Positions 36,806 to 45,049 of a stretch of 64,000 nt of DNA are shown one piece after another. Where the stretch lies: the NCBI RefSeq assembly GCF_000145035.1, contig NC_014387.1, positions 1,726,001-1,790,000 of the forward strand, read 5' to 3'. Each line of letters begins with the position of its first letter. The stretch's first letter is position 1. The notes under the pieces are model-generated. The model had not been told where the DNA came from. It saw only the letters and a list, made by a program, of their open reading frames with translations, and ran no database searches. A program made the position numbers and the translations under genes. This DNA is from Butyrivibrio proteoclasticus B316. GTDB taxonomy: Bacteria; Bacillota; Clostridia; Lachnospirales; Lachnospiraceae.

Positions 36806-36917
36806 GGATTAAGATATTTTTAATAGATACTTTATCGCATTATTGATGATTTTTGATACATAAAAATATATACTATTTGTGTAAAATAAACGTTTTCAAT
36901 AATGGGATGAAGTCAAT

Positions 36918-37499
36918 ATGGTAAAAGAATTTGATGAAAATAGTGTAACTATCAGAAATCAGATATATGATGTTCCTCAGGGAATGACAATCCTTAAAGA
37001 AGGCGAAATTAACCTTGATATGTACAAAATTCTCAAGGGACATGTAGAAATGTATACAGGTTACGGGACAGAAAATGAGGTTCTATTAGGGCTTCTTGGT
37101 CCCGGAACCTGCTTTGGTGAATTTGGAATTCTGACCAAAAAGCCGGCTATATATACAATAATTGCGTATTCAAACCTTAAAATTCTTCGTGTAACAGAAG
37201 AACTAATGATGGATTTCATGAAAGCAAATCCGGAAAATGTTCTTCAGATCATGAAAAATATGGCAAATAATATGATGCGAATGCAGCATCAAATTGGCCA
37301 GCTTACAACTGAAATTGCAGAACTGAGCAATGATCTAAATAATTCAGAGAATTATAAGACATCCGATATGATAAAAAATATGCTGAGAAGTTATGCAATA
37401 TATGACAATAATTCCTCTGGTGATGAACAGACTGATAACGTACCGGGAATGAAGTATCTGGATAAGGAACATAGACAAAAAAGTCTTGCACGCCCTTGA
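36918..37499 (+). CDS. Cyclic-nucleotide-binding-like domain protein without HTH
   Basis: 193 aa. Residues about 15-110 form a CRP-type cNMP-binding fold (VPQGMTILKEGEINLDMYKI, then GTCFGEFGILTKKPAIYTII). The FGE motif is kept, but the phosphate-binding Arg of PRSA-type motifs is replaced (PAIYT), so cAMP binding is doubtful. A long helix (about 110-150) follows, and then a disordered tail; the usual DNA-binding domain is missing. It may act as a protein-protein sensor. AATGGGATGAAG precedes the ATG. Confidence 0.8.
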   Translation: MVKEFDENSVTIRNQIYDVPQGMTILKEGEINLDMYKILKGHVEMYTGYGTENEVLLGLLGPGTCFGEFGILTKKPAIYTIIAYSNLKILRVTEELMMDFMKANPENVLQIMKNMANNMMRMQHQIGQLTTEIAELSNDLNNSENYKTSDMIKNMLRSYAIYDNNSSGDEQTDNVPGMKYLDKEHRQKSLARP

Positions 37500-37510
37500 T
37501 CCAGATTAGC

Positions 37511-37544
37511 AACTATTCGTTAAACATGTGTTTTGCGAATAGTT
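37511..37544. terminator. Hairpin between convergent genes, weak terminator
   Basis: AACTATTCG (37511-37519) with CGAATAGTT (37536-37544) and an inner AAACA/TGTTT pairing. No proper T-tract follows on either strand. Confidence 0.35.
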
Positions 37545-37559
37545 AAAAATTGTATTTTA

Positions 37560-37661
37560 TCATAATGACAAGAAAGATCCTGCAACCGAACCAAGTACCA
37601 TGGCAAGAATCAAAAACAGTGCTATAACAGCTATGACTTTATCATATTTTTTTAATTTCAT
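37560..37661 (-). CDS. 33-aa single-helix membrane peptide
   Basis: A short frame that reads MKLKKYDKVIAVIALFLILA and ends in GSVAGSFLSL. A basic, tyrosine-containing start leads into one uninterrupted hydrophobic helix of about 22 residues. GAAGGAAGTGAG lies at the right distance ahead of the ATG, unusually strong for a chance frame. It sits 100 bp downstream of the D,D-carboxypeptidase gene on the same strand. It resembles small DUF4044-type peptides of Firmicutes in size and layout only. Function unknown. Confidence 0.6.
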   Translation of the reverse strand: MKLKKYDKVIAVIALFLILAMVLGSVAGSFLSL

Positions 37662-37723
37662 GTTTCTCACTTCCTTCAAATAAATTTCAAAATAATCTTT
37701 GGGCTTATGCCTTATACCAATAC

Positions 37724-37755
37724 GAATACCGTATTTTTGAAGAAATTCGGTATTC
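37724..37755 (-). other. Intergenic hairpin after the carboxypeptidase gene
   Basis: GAATACCG (37724-37731) with CGGTATTC (37748-37755); the inner ATTT/AAAT bases can extend it. It lies just past the stop codon of the carboxypeptidase gene but has no T-tract, so it may be an RNA 3' end or a processing site. Confidence 0.4.
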
Positions 37756-37761
37756 TATAAG

Positions 37762-38892
37762 TTAGCTTGTGTATGTATCATATATTTCAACATGATCATA
37801 AATACATCTCCAGGAACTCCATGCATCTGCAGTAACACAAATATAATGAGTTCCGTCATTTGAAATCTGATAACTTGCACCGCAACAACCTGATTGTACT
37901 ACAAAACCCGTTTTGGCGCCAACAACTTCTCCATGAGTATCCTTATCTTCTATCCTTCGAATAAACCAGTTAGATATTGTTATTCCTTCAGGATGCTCAA
38001 CTGTGTTCGAGGTCGTATATACTCTTGTGCTTAAAACTTCATGACAGAGATTATTCTCTTCTGCAGCCTTTAATATCATGGCCATATCCATTAATGTACA
38101 ATAATGATCTTCATTATAGATTCCAATACAGTTTGTGAAATGAGCTGAATCTGATAATCCCAGTTCAGTAAGCTTGTCATTCATCATATCAACAAATGCT
38201 TCCTGGCTTCCGGCAACATACTCAGCAAGGCACATAGCCGCGTCTCCACCAGATGGCAGAATTGTTCCATACAACAGATCTCTTACAGTAAGCTTCTCTC
38301 CTACGCTAAATCCAACGGCACTGCAATCATGGGAATAGACAAAATCCCCAATTTCCTGAGTCATTTCAAAAGTATCATCAAGATCAGTTATATGTTCAGC
38401 CGCTACAAGAAGGGTCAGAATCTTGGTCATGGATGCCGGATTTATACGAACTGTGCCCTCTTTGGAAGCAACTGCTGTTCCATTATCCAGATTTACTAAA
38501 AGCGCGTATGTACTCAGTACATTTTCGCTATTTATATAATCAGTGGAATCAGAAACCTCAACCTTGTATCCTTCAAAAAAAGAGGCAGAATCTAGTGATT
38601 TTTCTTTATATGGACTAATTTCTTCAGGCTCCTGAGACTCTTCAACGATCGTATCAACTATGACAGTCTCTGAAGCCATGGAAACAGACTCATCCGCATT
38701 AGCAGAAGTATCTTCATTTTTGTCTGTATTCTTAAAATTGATTACTGCTGATATGATCATAACTAACACAAGAACTACAGATAGAGAAAAAAGTGATAGT
38801 CTTCTTATTATTTCTACTTTTCTTCTCTTTTTATATTCAGAAATGGTCAGTCTTTGGCCATCTCTTTTTCTATAATTTATTTTATTATTCAA
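37762..38892 (-). CDS. D-alanyl-D-alanine carboxypeptidase (DacA-like)
   Basis: 376-aa membrane-anchored penicillin-binding protein that trims pentapeptide side chains. A short basic cytoplasmic start and a helix at about 30-50 precede a Ser/Glu-rich linker and the S11 peptidase domain. Active-site motifs: SMTK (S154, K157), SGGD where SxN is usual, and KTG in GAKTGFV. The SGGD variant replaces the normal Asn with Asp. The C-terminal DacA beta-domain is missing. The start is uncertain: TTG 38892 has GGGTGG nine bases ahead, while a longer reading from TTG 38925 has no clear site. Confidence 0.87.
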   Translation of the reverse strand: MNNKINYRKRDGQRLTISEYKKRRKVEIIRRLSLFSLSVVLVLVMIISAVINFKNTDKNEDTSANADESVSMASETVIVDTIVEESQEPEEISPYKEKSLDSASFFEGYKVEVSDSTDYINSENVLSTYALLVNLDNGTAVASKEGTVRINPASMTKILTLLVAAEHITDLDDTFEMTQEIGDFVYSHDCSAVGFSVGEKLTVRDLLYGTILPSGGDAAMCLAEYVAGSQEAFVDMMNDKLTELGLSDSAHFTNCIGIYNEDHYCTLMDMAMILKAAEENNLCHEVLSTRVYTTSNTVEHPEGITISNWFIRRIEDKDTHGEVVGAKTGFVVQSGCCGASYQISNDGTHYICVTADAWSSWRCIYDHVEIYDTYTS

Positions 38893-38985
38893 AATCTTAT
38901 ACCACCCAACAAAAGAATAAAGCAACTTTCAAAATTTTAACATTTATATTAAAGTCACTTCAATACTTATAATAAACATATTTAC

Positions 38986-39020
38986 ATTTGACTATTTGTG
39001 CACATTAAATATGTCAAAAT
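38986..39020. promoter_or_regulatory. Interrupted palindrome in the carboxypeptidase/recombinase gap
   Basis: ATTTGAC, TATTT and GTG on one side mirror CAC, AAATA and GTCAAAAT on the other, centred on GTGCAC (38998-39003) with small gaps. It looks like an operator for a dimeric regulator between two divergent genes. The minus-strand TTGACA in it may be a -35 for the carboxypeptidase gene. Confidence 0.35.
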
Positions 39021-39120
39021 GATGTCATATTCATTACGTAAATACGACCATAAAATCAATTCTTTTCGAAGATAATATGTATCTATATCTAGCGAATTGA
39101 TCTATATATAATACCATAAT

Positions 39121-39151
39121 TTGTATCACATGTTCATGAATGTGATATACT
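39121..39151 (+). promoter_or_regulatory. Promoter with embedded palindrome at the recombinase gene
   Basis: The -10 TATACT (39146-39151), with TGA before it, lies six bases before the ATG. TTGTAT (39121-39126) is a possible -35 with a long 19-bp spacer. An inverted repeat TATCACAT (39124-39131) and ATGTGATA (39140-39147) spans both elements, so a bound dimer would block RNA polymerase. Confidence 0.55.
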
Positions 39152-39157
39152 GTAGAT

Positions 39158-40219
39158 ATGCAGAACAATATTAAAAATGATGACAAATATTATAATGAAC
39201 AGGATAAAATAAATATCCTCAGAATGCGTGAGGTTCTGGATACTCTGCCCAGATTTTGCAAACAGTTTTTTAGAGGCATAGAGCCTACGACTTCTGCCCG
39301 TACAAGACTTGGTTATGCATATGATCTGCGCACTTTCTTTGAATATCTTCACAATGTTAATCCATCTCTAAGTAAAAAAGATATACGAGATTATGATGTT
39401 TCCATTTTAAATCAGATAGAACGTGAAGACATAGAAGAATACCTGGAATATTTATCTTTATATGCCAAGGACGACCGTGAAATAACTAATAATGAACAGG
39501 GCAAAAAAAGAAAAATGTCAGCTCTTCGTTCAATGTATAGTTACTTTTATAAATCTGAACAGATTTCCAGAAATACAGCAGAACTTATAAATATGCCCAA
39601 ACTTCATGAACATGAAATCATTAGACTTGAGCCAAATGAAGTTGCTACTCTTCTAGATCAGGTTGAAGCCGGAGAAAAACTTACCAAGGCTCAGCTCAAA
39701 TACCATGAGAAAACAAAGCTTAGAGATGTAGCTCTTTTAACTCTTCTTCTCGGGACAGGAATACGAGTTTCTGAATGTGTAGGAATAGATTTCGATGATA
39801 TTGATTTTGACACAAATGGTCTCAGAATTCATCGAAAGGGAGGATATAACACTGTAGTTTATTTTCCTGATGAGGTAAGAGAAGCCCTGTTAACCTATAT
39901 AAATCAGCGCAAAGAAATCATACCTGAAGAAGGCAGTGAAAATGCCCTATTCCTCTCTCTTCAGAATAAGAGGATTTCAGTACGAGCAGTCGAAAAGCTG
40001 GTAAAAAAATATGCTCAAAATGTCACAACTCTTAAAAAGATAACTCCTCATAAACTCCGTAGTACCTTTGGTACTAACCTTTATCAGGAATCCGGGGATA
40101 TTTATCTTGTAGCTGACGTTCTCGGGCACAAAGATGTTAATACTACACGTAAGCACTATGCGGCTCAGGATGATGCCAATAGACGAAAAGCTGCCAAAAT
40201 GGTACACCTTAGAGATTAG
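39158..40219 (+). CDS. Tyrosine site-specific recombinase (XerC/XerD-like)
   Basis: 353 aa. A SAM-like core-binding domain (about 45-165) precedes a catalytic domain with the full set R203 (GTGIRVSE), H298 and R301 (HKLRSTF), H324 (LGHKD) and nucleophile Y334 (KHYA). The extra N-terminal 45 residues and a long loop before the catalytic domain make it larger than XerC/D (about 300 aa). It has no phage or integron neighbours, so it is more likely a housekeeping or stand-alone recombinase than a prophage integrase. No ribosome binding site precedes the ATG, and the -10 box places transcription start at the ATG itself. Confidence 0.88.
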   Translation: MQNNIKNDDKYYNEQDKINILRMREVLDTLPRFCKQFFRGIEPTTSARTRLGYAYDLRTFFEYLHNVNPSLSKKDIRDYDVSILNQIEREDIEEYLEYLSLYAKDDREITNNEQGKKRKMSALRSMYSYFYKSEQISRNTAELINMPKLHEHEIIRLEPNEVATLLDQVEAGEKLTKAQLKYHEKTKLRDVALLTLLLGTGIRVSECVGIDFDDIDFDTNGLRIHRKGGYNTVVYFPDEVREALLTYINQRKEIIPEEGSENALFLSLQNKRISVRAVEKLVKKYAQNVTTLKKITPHKLRSTFGTNLYQESGDIYLVADVLGHKDVNTTRKHYAAQDDANRRKAAKMVHLRD

Positions 40220-40222
40220 TAT

Positions 40223-40270
40223 TAAAAAAAGCGTTAAAGATAGCTAAATTGTTATCTTTAACGCTTTTTA
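40223..40270. terminator. Bidirectional terminator after the recombinase gene
   Basis: AGCGTTAAAGATA (40230-40242) pairs with TATCTTTAACGCT (40253-40265). An A-run precedes it and a T-run follows, so it can end both convergent genes. Confidence 0.85.
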
Positions 40271-40302
40271 TCGTCATGAATATTTGTGTTTTGTAAAGTA
40301 GG

Positions 40303-40977
40303 TTATCCTCTAATAGCCTGATAAAGTGCAGCATCAGCATTGTGTTTGTAAGGATTAACATAAAAGATTCCAACAATTCCTAATGTAATGAAGGATAAGA
40401 AAAACCATCCTATAAATGAAAGGTCATAAACAAATGCATTCCACTTATGGCCTTTCATCATTGCTCTTGATCTCTTAAGCGCATCGATAGCTGATACATT
40501 AGGGTCATCCGCAAGAATAAAGGGTACCATTCTATAAGAATAAGTCAGGATCCAACCAGGAATAACCAAAAGGAAAAAGAAAATTGAGACAATAATGCTC
40601 CTTAAAAATAAAGCGAGAACTGAATTAAGATAATTATTCTTATATGCAAAACCAAGTTCTCCAAAGTCGCCCTCTACATCCTGATTCTTCAAAAAGAATC
40701 TCATACAGCCTACTTCAAGCGGATTTAATAAAAATATATCCAGAATTGTCATGATGCATATAAGAGCTGATAATACAGCCATAGTAGCCATGAAAATATA
40801 AACAAAATCCGGATTTGTCTCCAAATTGTTCTGAAGCTGTTCAGCACTTGTCTTACTGGATATACTCGATGTTGAAATAAAGAAAATTGAATAAATAAGA
40901 GCTACAAGAACTGATCTTCCATAATTCTTTTTAAAATTTGCCTTTCCTTTTTCTTTTACTTCTTTTCTGTTCCACAT
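40303..40977 (-). CDS. DUF975 membrane protein
   Basis: 224 aa with five or six hydrophobic helices. The start MWNRKEVKEKGKANFKKNYG is typical of DUF975 proteins, which are widespread in Firmicutes and of unknown function. A conserved NPLEVGCMRFF loop and the DALKRSRAMMKGHKW segment support this. GAGGAGGAGA precedes ATG 40977; the longer reading from 40995 covers that site. It follows the DHH gene by 30 bases on the same strand, probably in one transcript. Confidence 0.88.
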   Translation of the reverse strand: MWNRKEVKEKGKANFKKNYGRSVLVALIYSIFFISTSSISSKTSAEQLQNNLETNPDFVYIFMATMAVLSALICIMTILDIFLLNPLEVGCMRFFLKNQDVEGDFGELGFAYKNNYLNSVLALFLRSIIVSIFFFLLVIPGWILTYSYRMVPFILADDPNVSAIDALKRSRAMMKGHKWNAFVYDLSFIGWFFLSFITLGIVGIFYVNPYKHNADAALYQAIRG

Positions 40978-41007
40978 AATTGTTCTCCTCCTCATAAATA
41001 ATGTTTG

Positions 41008-42537
41008 TTAAACAGATTTGTAAGTTTTTTTGAATATATTTTTTTCCACGATGAATATGTCATGAATATCATCCTGGCTTACAGCTAGATAATCCCCCTT
41101 TTGTCCAATCATGTATTTGTCACTGTCCCAAAAAGAAAAAAGCTTGGTAGTTTTGGTTAGCTTTTTGGCATATATCTTAATATCTCCAGTAGATTCGCAG
41201 CTCTTGGCAAGCGGTAATAATGAAAAAGACTTACCGGTATCTGCATTTTTGATAGAAGGTATATAGTCACTGTTAAATTTAAATTTCTTGCGTGTCTTTT
41301 TAAAGCTTGAATTAAACTTTTCGGCAGAGATGACCTTAACGCTACCATTTGAATCCAAAATCAGAATAGTATTATTTCTGATCTCTATATTGGCATCTCC
41401 GTCCAATGTTCTGATGATAGCCATATTACCGGTAGGAACAAGCTCATGAGGGTCTATATAACTTAAAGTAATAGGCGATCTCTCATATTTGGACATATGA
41501 GACAAAACAAGAGTTGTATCATTTGCATGAATAATTTCAGCATTTTCAAAGTAATCTGCCATACGTTCGCGAATGATATTGGAGATAGAGTGTCTGGCTG
41601 AATCATCATCAATCTCTATATAGTCAGGATACTGTTTGATAATAAGTTCATTCTTGAGGATACCTCCGGCTTTCTCAGTGTGTCCTCCACCGGATCCAAT
41701 TTTCTTGGCAAGAAAAGTTGCAAGTTCATCTGCTCTTGTCTCATTGGAACAACTTCTGATTGAGAACTTGACACCAAAAGAAAGAACACTATAAACAAGG
41801 CAAACATCTATGTTATCAACAGCTACGATAAAATCTCCAATAAGTCCCAAAATATTAGGATCACACGGATCTGTTCTGAGAATTGCATACTTATTTTCTG
41901 CATGATACTCAACGCCAAGCATGGCAACTCCTGCAATCTTGGCCTCTTTGAGCGTAAGATTCATGTTCTTGAGCTTCATAATAAGATTCTTGTTATAGTC
42001 AAGAGCTTCTATCATGTCTCGGTCAAGAGGATGAGACATTTCAGAAAAGGCATTAGTATCTGAATACAAGCCATAATAAAGAGCAGTAGCGATATTCTCA
42101 TCGATATCTATACTGCTAGTCTCATCTTCTATTTTGATAAGATTCCATATAACAGAACAACAGCTGCCCAAATTACTGCGTACTTCATTTAGTTTAGGGA
42201 GAGTGCTGTAAACCTGATGATGATCTATTACAGCTACCTCCTTGGCCGGGAATTTCTTGACATTACCCTCTCCATACTGACAATCAGTTAAAAGAAGCAG
42301 TTCAGGCTTGGACTTAAGATTGCTGACAAATTCGATTGGAATATGCAGTTCGTTAATAAGGAAAACAAGGTTACTCTTAGTAATCTTGAAATTACCAGAA
42401 TAGATAAGACGTACCTTTTTTCCGTGTTTTAAAAAATATCTATATAACACATATCCTGAGCATATAGCATCAGCATCCGGATTATCATGGCATTGGATGA
42501 CTATGGAATTATACTTAAGCAGTGCAGAAAGTTTCAT
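41008..42537 (-). CDS. DHH-family phosphoesterase with extra C-terminal region
   Basis: 509 aa. The N-terminal DHH domain has HDNPDADA (17-24), TDCQYGEG and DHH (105-107). The DHHA1 domain has GSGGGHTEKAGG (H286). These match NrnA-type nanoRNase/pAp phosphatase or c-di-nucleotide phosphodiesterases. NrnA ends near 320 aa, but here about 180 residues follow, with a PGDYG-like end (GQKGDYLAVSQDD). ATG 42537 is chosen because GAGGAG lies just before it; a TTG at 42552 precedes that site. Substrate unknown. Confidence 0.85.
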   Translation of the reverse strand: MKLSALLKYNSIVIQCHDNPDADAICSGYVLYRYFLKHGKKVRLIYSGNFKITKSNLVFLINELHIPIEFVSNLKSKPELLLLTDCQYGEGNVKKFPAKEVAVIDHHQVYSTLPKLNEVRSNLGSCCSVIWNLIKIEDETSSIDIDENIATALYYGLYSDTNAFSEMSHPLDRDMIEALDYNKNLIMKLKNMNLTLKEAKIAGVAMLGVEYHAENKYAILRTDPCDPNILGLIGDFIVAVDNIDVCLVYSVLSFGVKFSIRSCSNETRADELATFLAKKIGSGGGHTEKAGGILKNELIIKQYPDYIEIDDDSARHSISNIIRERMADYFENAEIIHANDTTLVLSHMSKYERSPITLSYIDPHELVPTGNMAIIRTLDGDANIEIRNNTILILDSNGSVKVISAEKFNSSFKKTRKKFKFNSDYIPSIKNADTGKSFSLLPLAKSCESTGDIKIYAKKLTKTTKLFSFWDSDKYMIGQKGDYLAVSQDDIHDIFIVEKNIFKKTYKSV

Positions 42538-42544
42538 AAAAAAT

Positions 42545-42578
42545 CTCCTCAATGAATATATTATATATCATCAAGGAG
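42545..42578 (-). promoter_or_regulatory. Hairpin that may hide the DHH gene's ribosome binding site
   Basis: The Shine-Dalgarno complement CTCCT (42545-42549) pairs with AGGAG (42574-42578), and ATGA/TCAT plus TATA/TATA continue the stem with a small internal loop and bulge. This would mask the binding site in the mRNA. Confidence 0.35.
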
Positions 42579-42660
42579 TATTTTTTTAAGTGTATTATTG
42601 AATTTTTTGTTAAATTATTTATTATTTTCAGAAAAATATAGTAAATTTAATATCGAAAAA

Positions 42661-43080
42661 TTATTTGTATTCACAGGAATAATATGGAACTATGAGGCTC
42701 TCTCCTGCATTAAGAATGCTATCAGTATTCATTCTATTGATTCTGCATATCTCTGTAATATAAGAATTCAGATCATCATAATGATCTTCGGAATAATGAT
42801 CAGATGCGATACTCCAAAGAGAATCTCCGCTATGGACCATAACTGTTGTATAGTATTTAAACTCTGGTTTATACATATCAGACTGAGCATCTGAACTAAA
42901 AGAAGAACACATAAATATAATAGCAAATAAAACAATTGTTGCTATTATGATAGTTGTAGTTAACTGAAGCTGAAAAATACGCTGTCTTCTGACCTTATTA
43001 GCTCTAATCCTGACCTCACTCTTACTAAAAAATCTGGGATCATTATACAAACTTGCGGCTGCATACATAGCATTAGTCAT
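42661..43080 (-). CDS. LysM protein, YneA-like SOS cell-division suppressor
   Basis: 139 aa. A basic cytoplasmic start, one membrane helix (about 42-63) and a C-terminal LysM domain (VHSGDSLWSIASDHY, about 82-135). This layout and its position back-to-back with lexA match Bacillus YneA, which delays division during the SOS response. LexA-box-like sequences overlap its promoter. ATG 43080 has GAAGAGGG seven bases ahead; the GTG at 43086 lies in that spacer. The assignment rests on context and architecture. Confidence 0.8.
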   Translation of the reverse strand: MTNAMYAAASLYNDPRFFSKSEVRIRANKVRRQRIFQLQLTTTIIIATIVLFAIIFMCSSFSSDAQSDMYKPEFKYYTTVMVHSGDSLWSIASDHYSEDHYDDLNSYITEICRINRMNTDSILNAGESLIVPYYSCEYK

Positions 43081-43132
43081 AATCACGCCCTCTTCATATC
43101 GAAACCAAATATAGAATCATATCAGTTACAGA

Positions 43133-43228
43133 CGAACATTTGTTACGAACAACTGTTCTGACATAATAATACAAAACAAACGTTTGCTTGTCAACAAAAA
43201 TCGAACATATTTTCCGAACAAATATTTG
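43133..43228. promoter_or_regulatory. Cluster of LexA-box-like operators
   Basis: Sites of the CGAAC-N4-GTTYG type: 43133-43146 (CGAACATTTGTTAC), 43146-43159 (CGAACAACTGTTCT, a perfect GAAC-N4-GTTC), 43173-43186 (AAAACAAACGTTTG) and 43215-43228 (CGAACAAATATTTG). The third lies in the spacer of the yneA-like promoter and the fourth overlaps the lexA -35. Confidence 0.8.
43166..43194 (-). promoter_or_regulatory. Promoter of the YneA-like gene
   Basis: Minus strand TTGACA (43194-43189), 17-bp spacer, TATTAT (43171-43166). Confidence 0.75.
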
Positions 43229-43254
43229 CTTATTTTATCCTGTGATGGTATACT
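43226..43254 (+). promoter_or_regulatory. Promoter of lexA
   Basis: TTGCTT (43226-43231), 17-bp spacer, TATACT (43249-43254) with TGG before the -10. The leader is about 80 nt. Confidence 0.75.
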
Positions 43255-43341
43255 TATACCATGTAGATCCTTATATACTTGCGTTTTTTACTGTATAAGT
43301 GATCATGGACCAGATAAATGAAATGATAACAGGAGGGACAA

Positions 43342-43959
43342 ATGGAAAAAGGTAATATTTCTAAGAAACAACAGGAGATTCTTGATTATATCAAGGAACA
43401 GACTCTTCAGAGAGGATTTCCACCTGCTGTAAGGGATATTTGTAAGGCGGTTAATCTCAAATCCACATCCTCAGTTCATTCTCATTTGGAAACTTTGGAA
43501 AAAAATGGATATATAAGACGTGATCCAACCAAGCCACGTGCTATTGAGATATGCGATGACGGCTTTAACATGGTCAGGACTGAGATTGTCAGTATACCAG
43601 TAATTGGTCAGGTTGCTGCAGGAATGCCTATACTTGCTGAGGAGAATATAGATTCATATATCCCTATTCCTGCAAGTATGTGTCCTAAGGGAGCTGATGC
43701 CTTTATACTTAAGGTTAAAGGCGATTCAATGATCAATGCCGGTATTTATAATGGAGATCAGATTTTTGTTCAGCAGTGTAGCACTGCTAAAAATGGCGAT
43801 CAGGTTGTAGCTCTTATTGATGATTCTGCTACTGTTAAGACTTTTTATAAAGAGAAAGGCCATATCAGATTGCAGCCTGAAAATGATACCATGGATCCTA
43901 TCATTGTAGATGATTGTCAGATACTCGGTAAGGTTTTTGGAGTTATGAGATTCTATTGA
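43342..43959 (+). CDS. lexA: SOS repressor LexA
   Basis: 205 aa. A winged-helix N-domain (1-70) with the recognition helix in STSSVHSHLETLEKNGYIRR, and an S24 self-cleavage domain. Cleavage site A93-G94 (QVAAGMP), catalytic S129 (GDSM) and K166 (ATVK). RecA filaments trigger its self-cleavage after DNA damage. It should repress itself and the divergent YneA-like gene through the boxes at 43133-43228. ACAGGAGGG precedes the ATG. Confidence 0.97.
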   Translation: MEKGNISKKQQEILDYIKEQTLQRGFPPAVRDICKAVNLKSTSSVHSHLETLEKNGYIRRDPTKPRAIEICDDGFNMVRTEIVSIPVIGQVAAGMPILAEENIDSYIPIPASMCPKGADAFILKVKGDSMINAGIYNGDQIFVQQCSTAKNGDQVVALIDDSATVKTFYKEKGHIRLQPENDTMDPIIVDDCQILGKVFGVMRFY

Positions 43960-44014
43960 TTCTTTATATTTTTATAGAGCAAATGCATTACAAGCAATAT
44001 ATTGTTTTAGATAT

Positions 44015-44057
44015 TTAAAGAGCCGCTGGTAAGTTTATCTTACCAGCGGCTCTTTAA
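44015..44057. terminator. Strong bidirectional hairpin between lexA and rsfS
   Basis: A perfect 19-bp stem (44015-44033 with 44039-44057), loop TTTAT, between convergent genes. Its own AAAGAG/CTCTTT ends give short T-tracts on both strands. Confidence 0.85.
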
Positions 44058-44093
44058 GATTTAAGACTAACAGTCTTCAACTCTATTATTGAC

Positions 44094-44456
44094 TTATGCT
44101 AATTCCTCTTTAGTAATGTTCTTTCCGTCTCTCCAGATTCTCTCAAGATCATAAAAGAGTCTGTTCTCGTTATCAAATACATGAACAATAATATCGCCAA
44201 AATCAAGTAAAATCCAATTTCCTGATTCATAACCTTCTACATTTTTGGTCATGTAGCCTGCTCTTCCGAGTACTTCCTGTACATTATCAGCCATAGCTTG
44301 GACCTGGTTAATGTTAGTACCACCTGCTATTATAAAGTAATCTGCAAGTGTAGATATCTCACTGATATCAATAACTCTAACGTCTTCACCTTTTCTGTCT
44401 TCAAGAGCATCTACAGCCATAAGAGCCATTTTTTTGGATACATTTAAATCTGCCAT
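44094..44456 (-). CDS. rsfS: Ribosome silencing factor RsfS
   Basis: 120-aa DUF143/Iojap-family protein that binds uL14 and keeps ribosomal subunits apart in slow growth. Signature DISEISTLADYFIIAGGTN followed by QVQAM, and YESGNWILLDFGDIIVHVF. Normal length. It is the last gene of the rplU-obgE-nadD cluster, 11 bases after yqeK. Confidence 0.95.
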   Translation of the reverse strand: MADLNVSKKMALMAVDALEDRKGEDVRVIDISEISTLADYFIIAGGTNINQVQAMADNVQEVLGRAGYMTKNVEGYESGNWILLDFGDIIVHVFDNENRLFYDLERIWRDGKNITKEELA

Positions 44457-44467
44457 TCTTACCTCAC

Positions 44468-45049
44468 TTATTTATAAAACTTTTTATAATATTCGTAAGC
44501 TTCCATTGTAGCATCATCACATTCTTTTCCAATTGTATTAAGATATTGAACAGAATCATGAAGAATGTGAGCAAGGCATCTGTCTATATCTGAAAAAGCT
44601 TCTTTCCTGATTTCGTCCATACCTTCAAGTGGCTTCCTGTTAGGTTCAATAAAATCAGCAATATAGACTATTTTTTCAAGAAGAGACATGTCTTCCTTGC
44701 CTGTTGTATGCCAGCGTATTGCATTTAAGACTTCTGTATCATAAACATCATATTTGGTTCTGGCAAGATACACTCCAACCTTAGCATGCAAAAGAGAATG
44801 ATTTCTTCTCTCAACATCTGTAATATCTATCTTATTCTTCTCACATATCTTGATCTGTTCTTCGTGTGAAAGGCATTTCGCACAGTCATGGAGCATACCG
44901 GCAATCAGAGCTTTTTCCACATCTGCACCATGTACAAAGGCCATATTTGCAGCTGTATAGGCCACACCAAGGGTATGGTCAAATCTATCGGGCTTAAGCT
45001 CTTTTTGCAGCTCTTTGCGGAGCTTTTGAGTAATTTCTATAGTCCTCAT
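44468..45049 (-). CDS. yqeK: HD-domain Ap4A hydrolase YqeK
   Basis: 193-aa HD-superfamily protein; YqeK homologues split diadenosine tetraphosphate symmetrically. Metal motifs: RFDHTLGVAYTAANMA, then the HD pair in AGMLHDCAKCL, and HSLLHAKVG plus later IADFIEPNRK. The position nadD-yqeK-rsfS is the standard Firmicutes order. It overlaps nadD by 4 bases (ATGA). Confidence 0.93.
   Translation of the reverse strand: MRTIEITQKLRKELQKELKPDRFDHTLGVAYTAANMAFVHGADVEKALIAGMLHDCAKCLSHEEQIKICEKNKIDITDVERRNHSLLHAKVGVYLARTKYDVYDTEVLNAIRWHTTGKEDMSLLEKIVYIADFIEPNRKPLEGMDEIRKEAFSDIDRCLAHILHDSVQYLNTIGKECDDATMEAYEYYKKFYK

Noticed and set aside
39158..40219. Prophage or integrative element integrase
   Set aside because: No phage, relaxase or attachment-site repeats nearby; neighbours are housekeeping genes.
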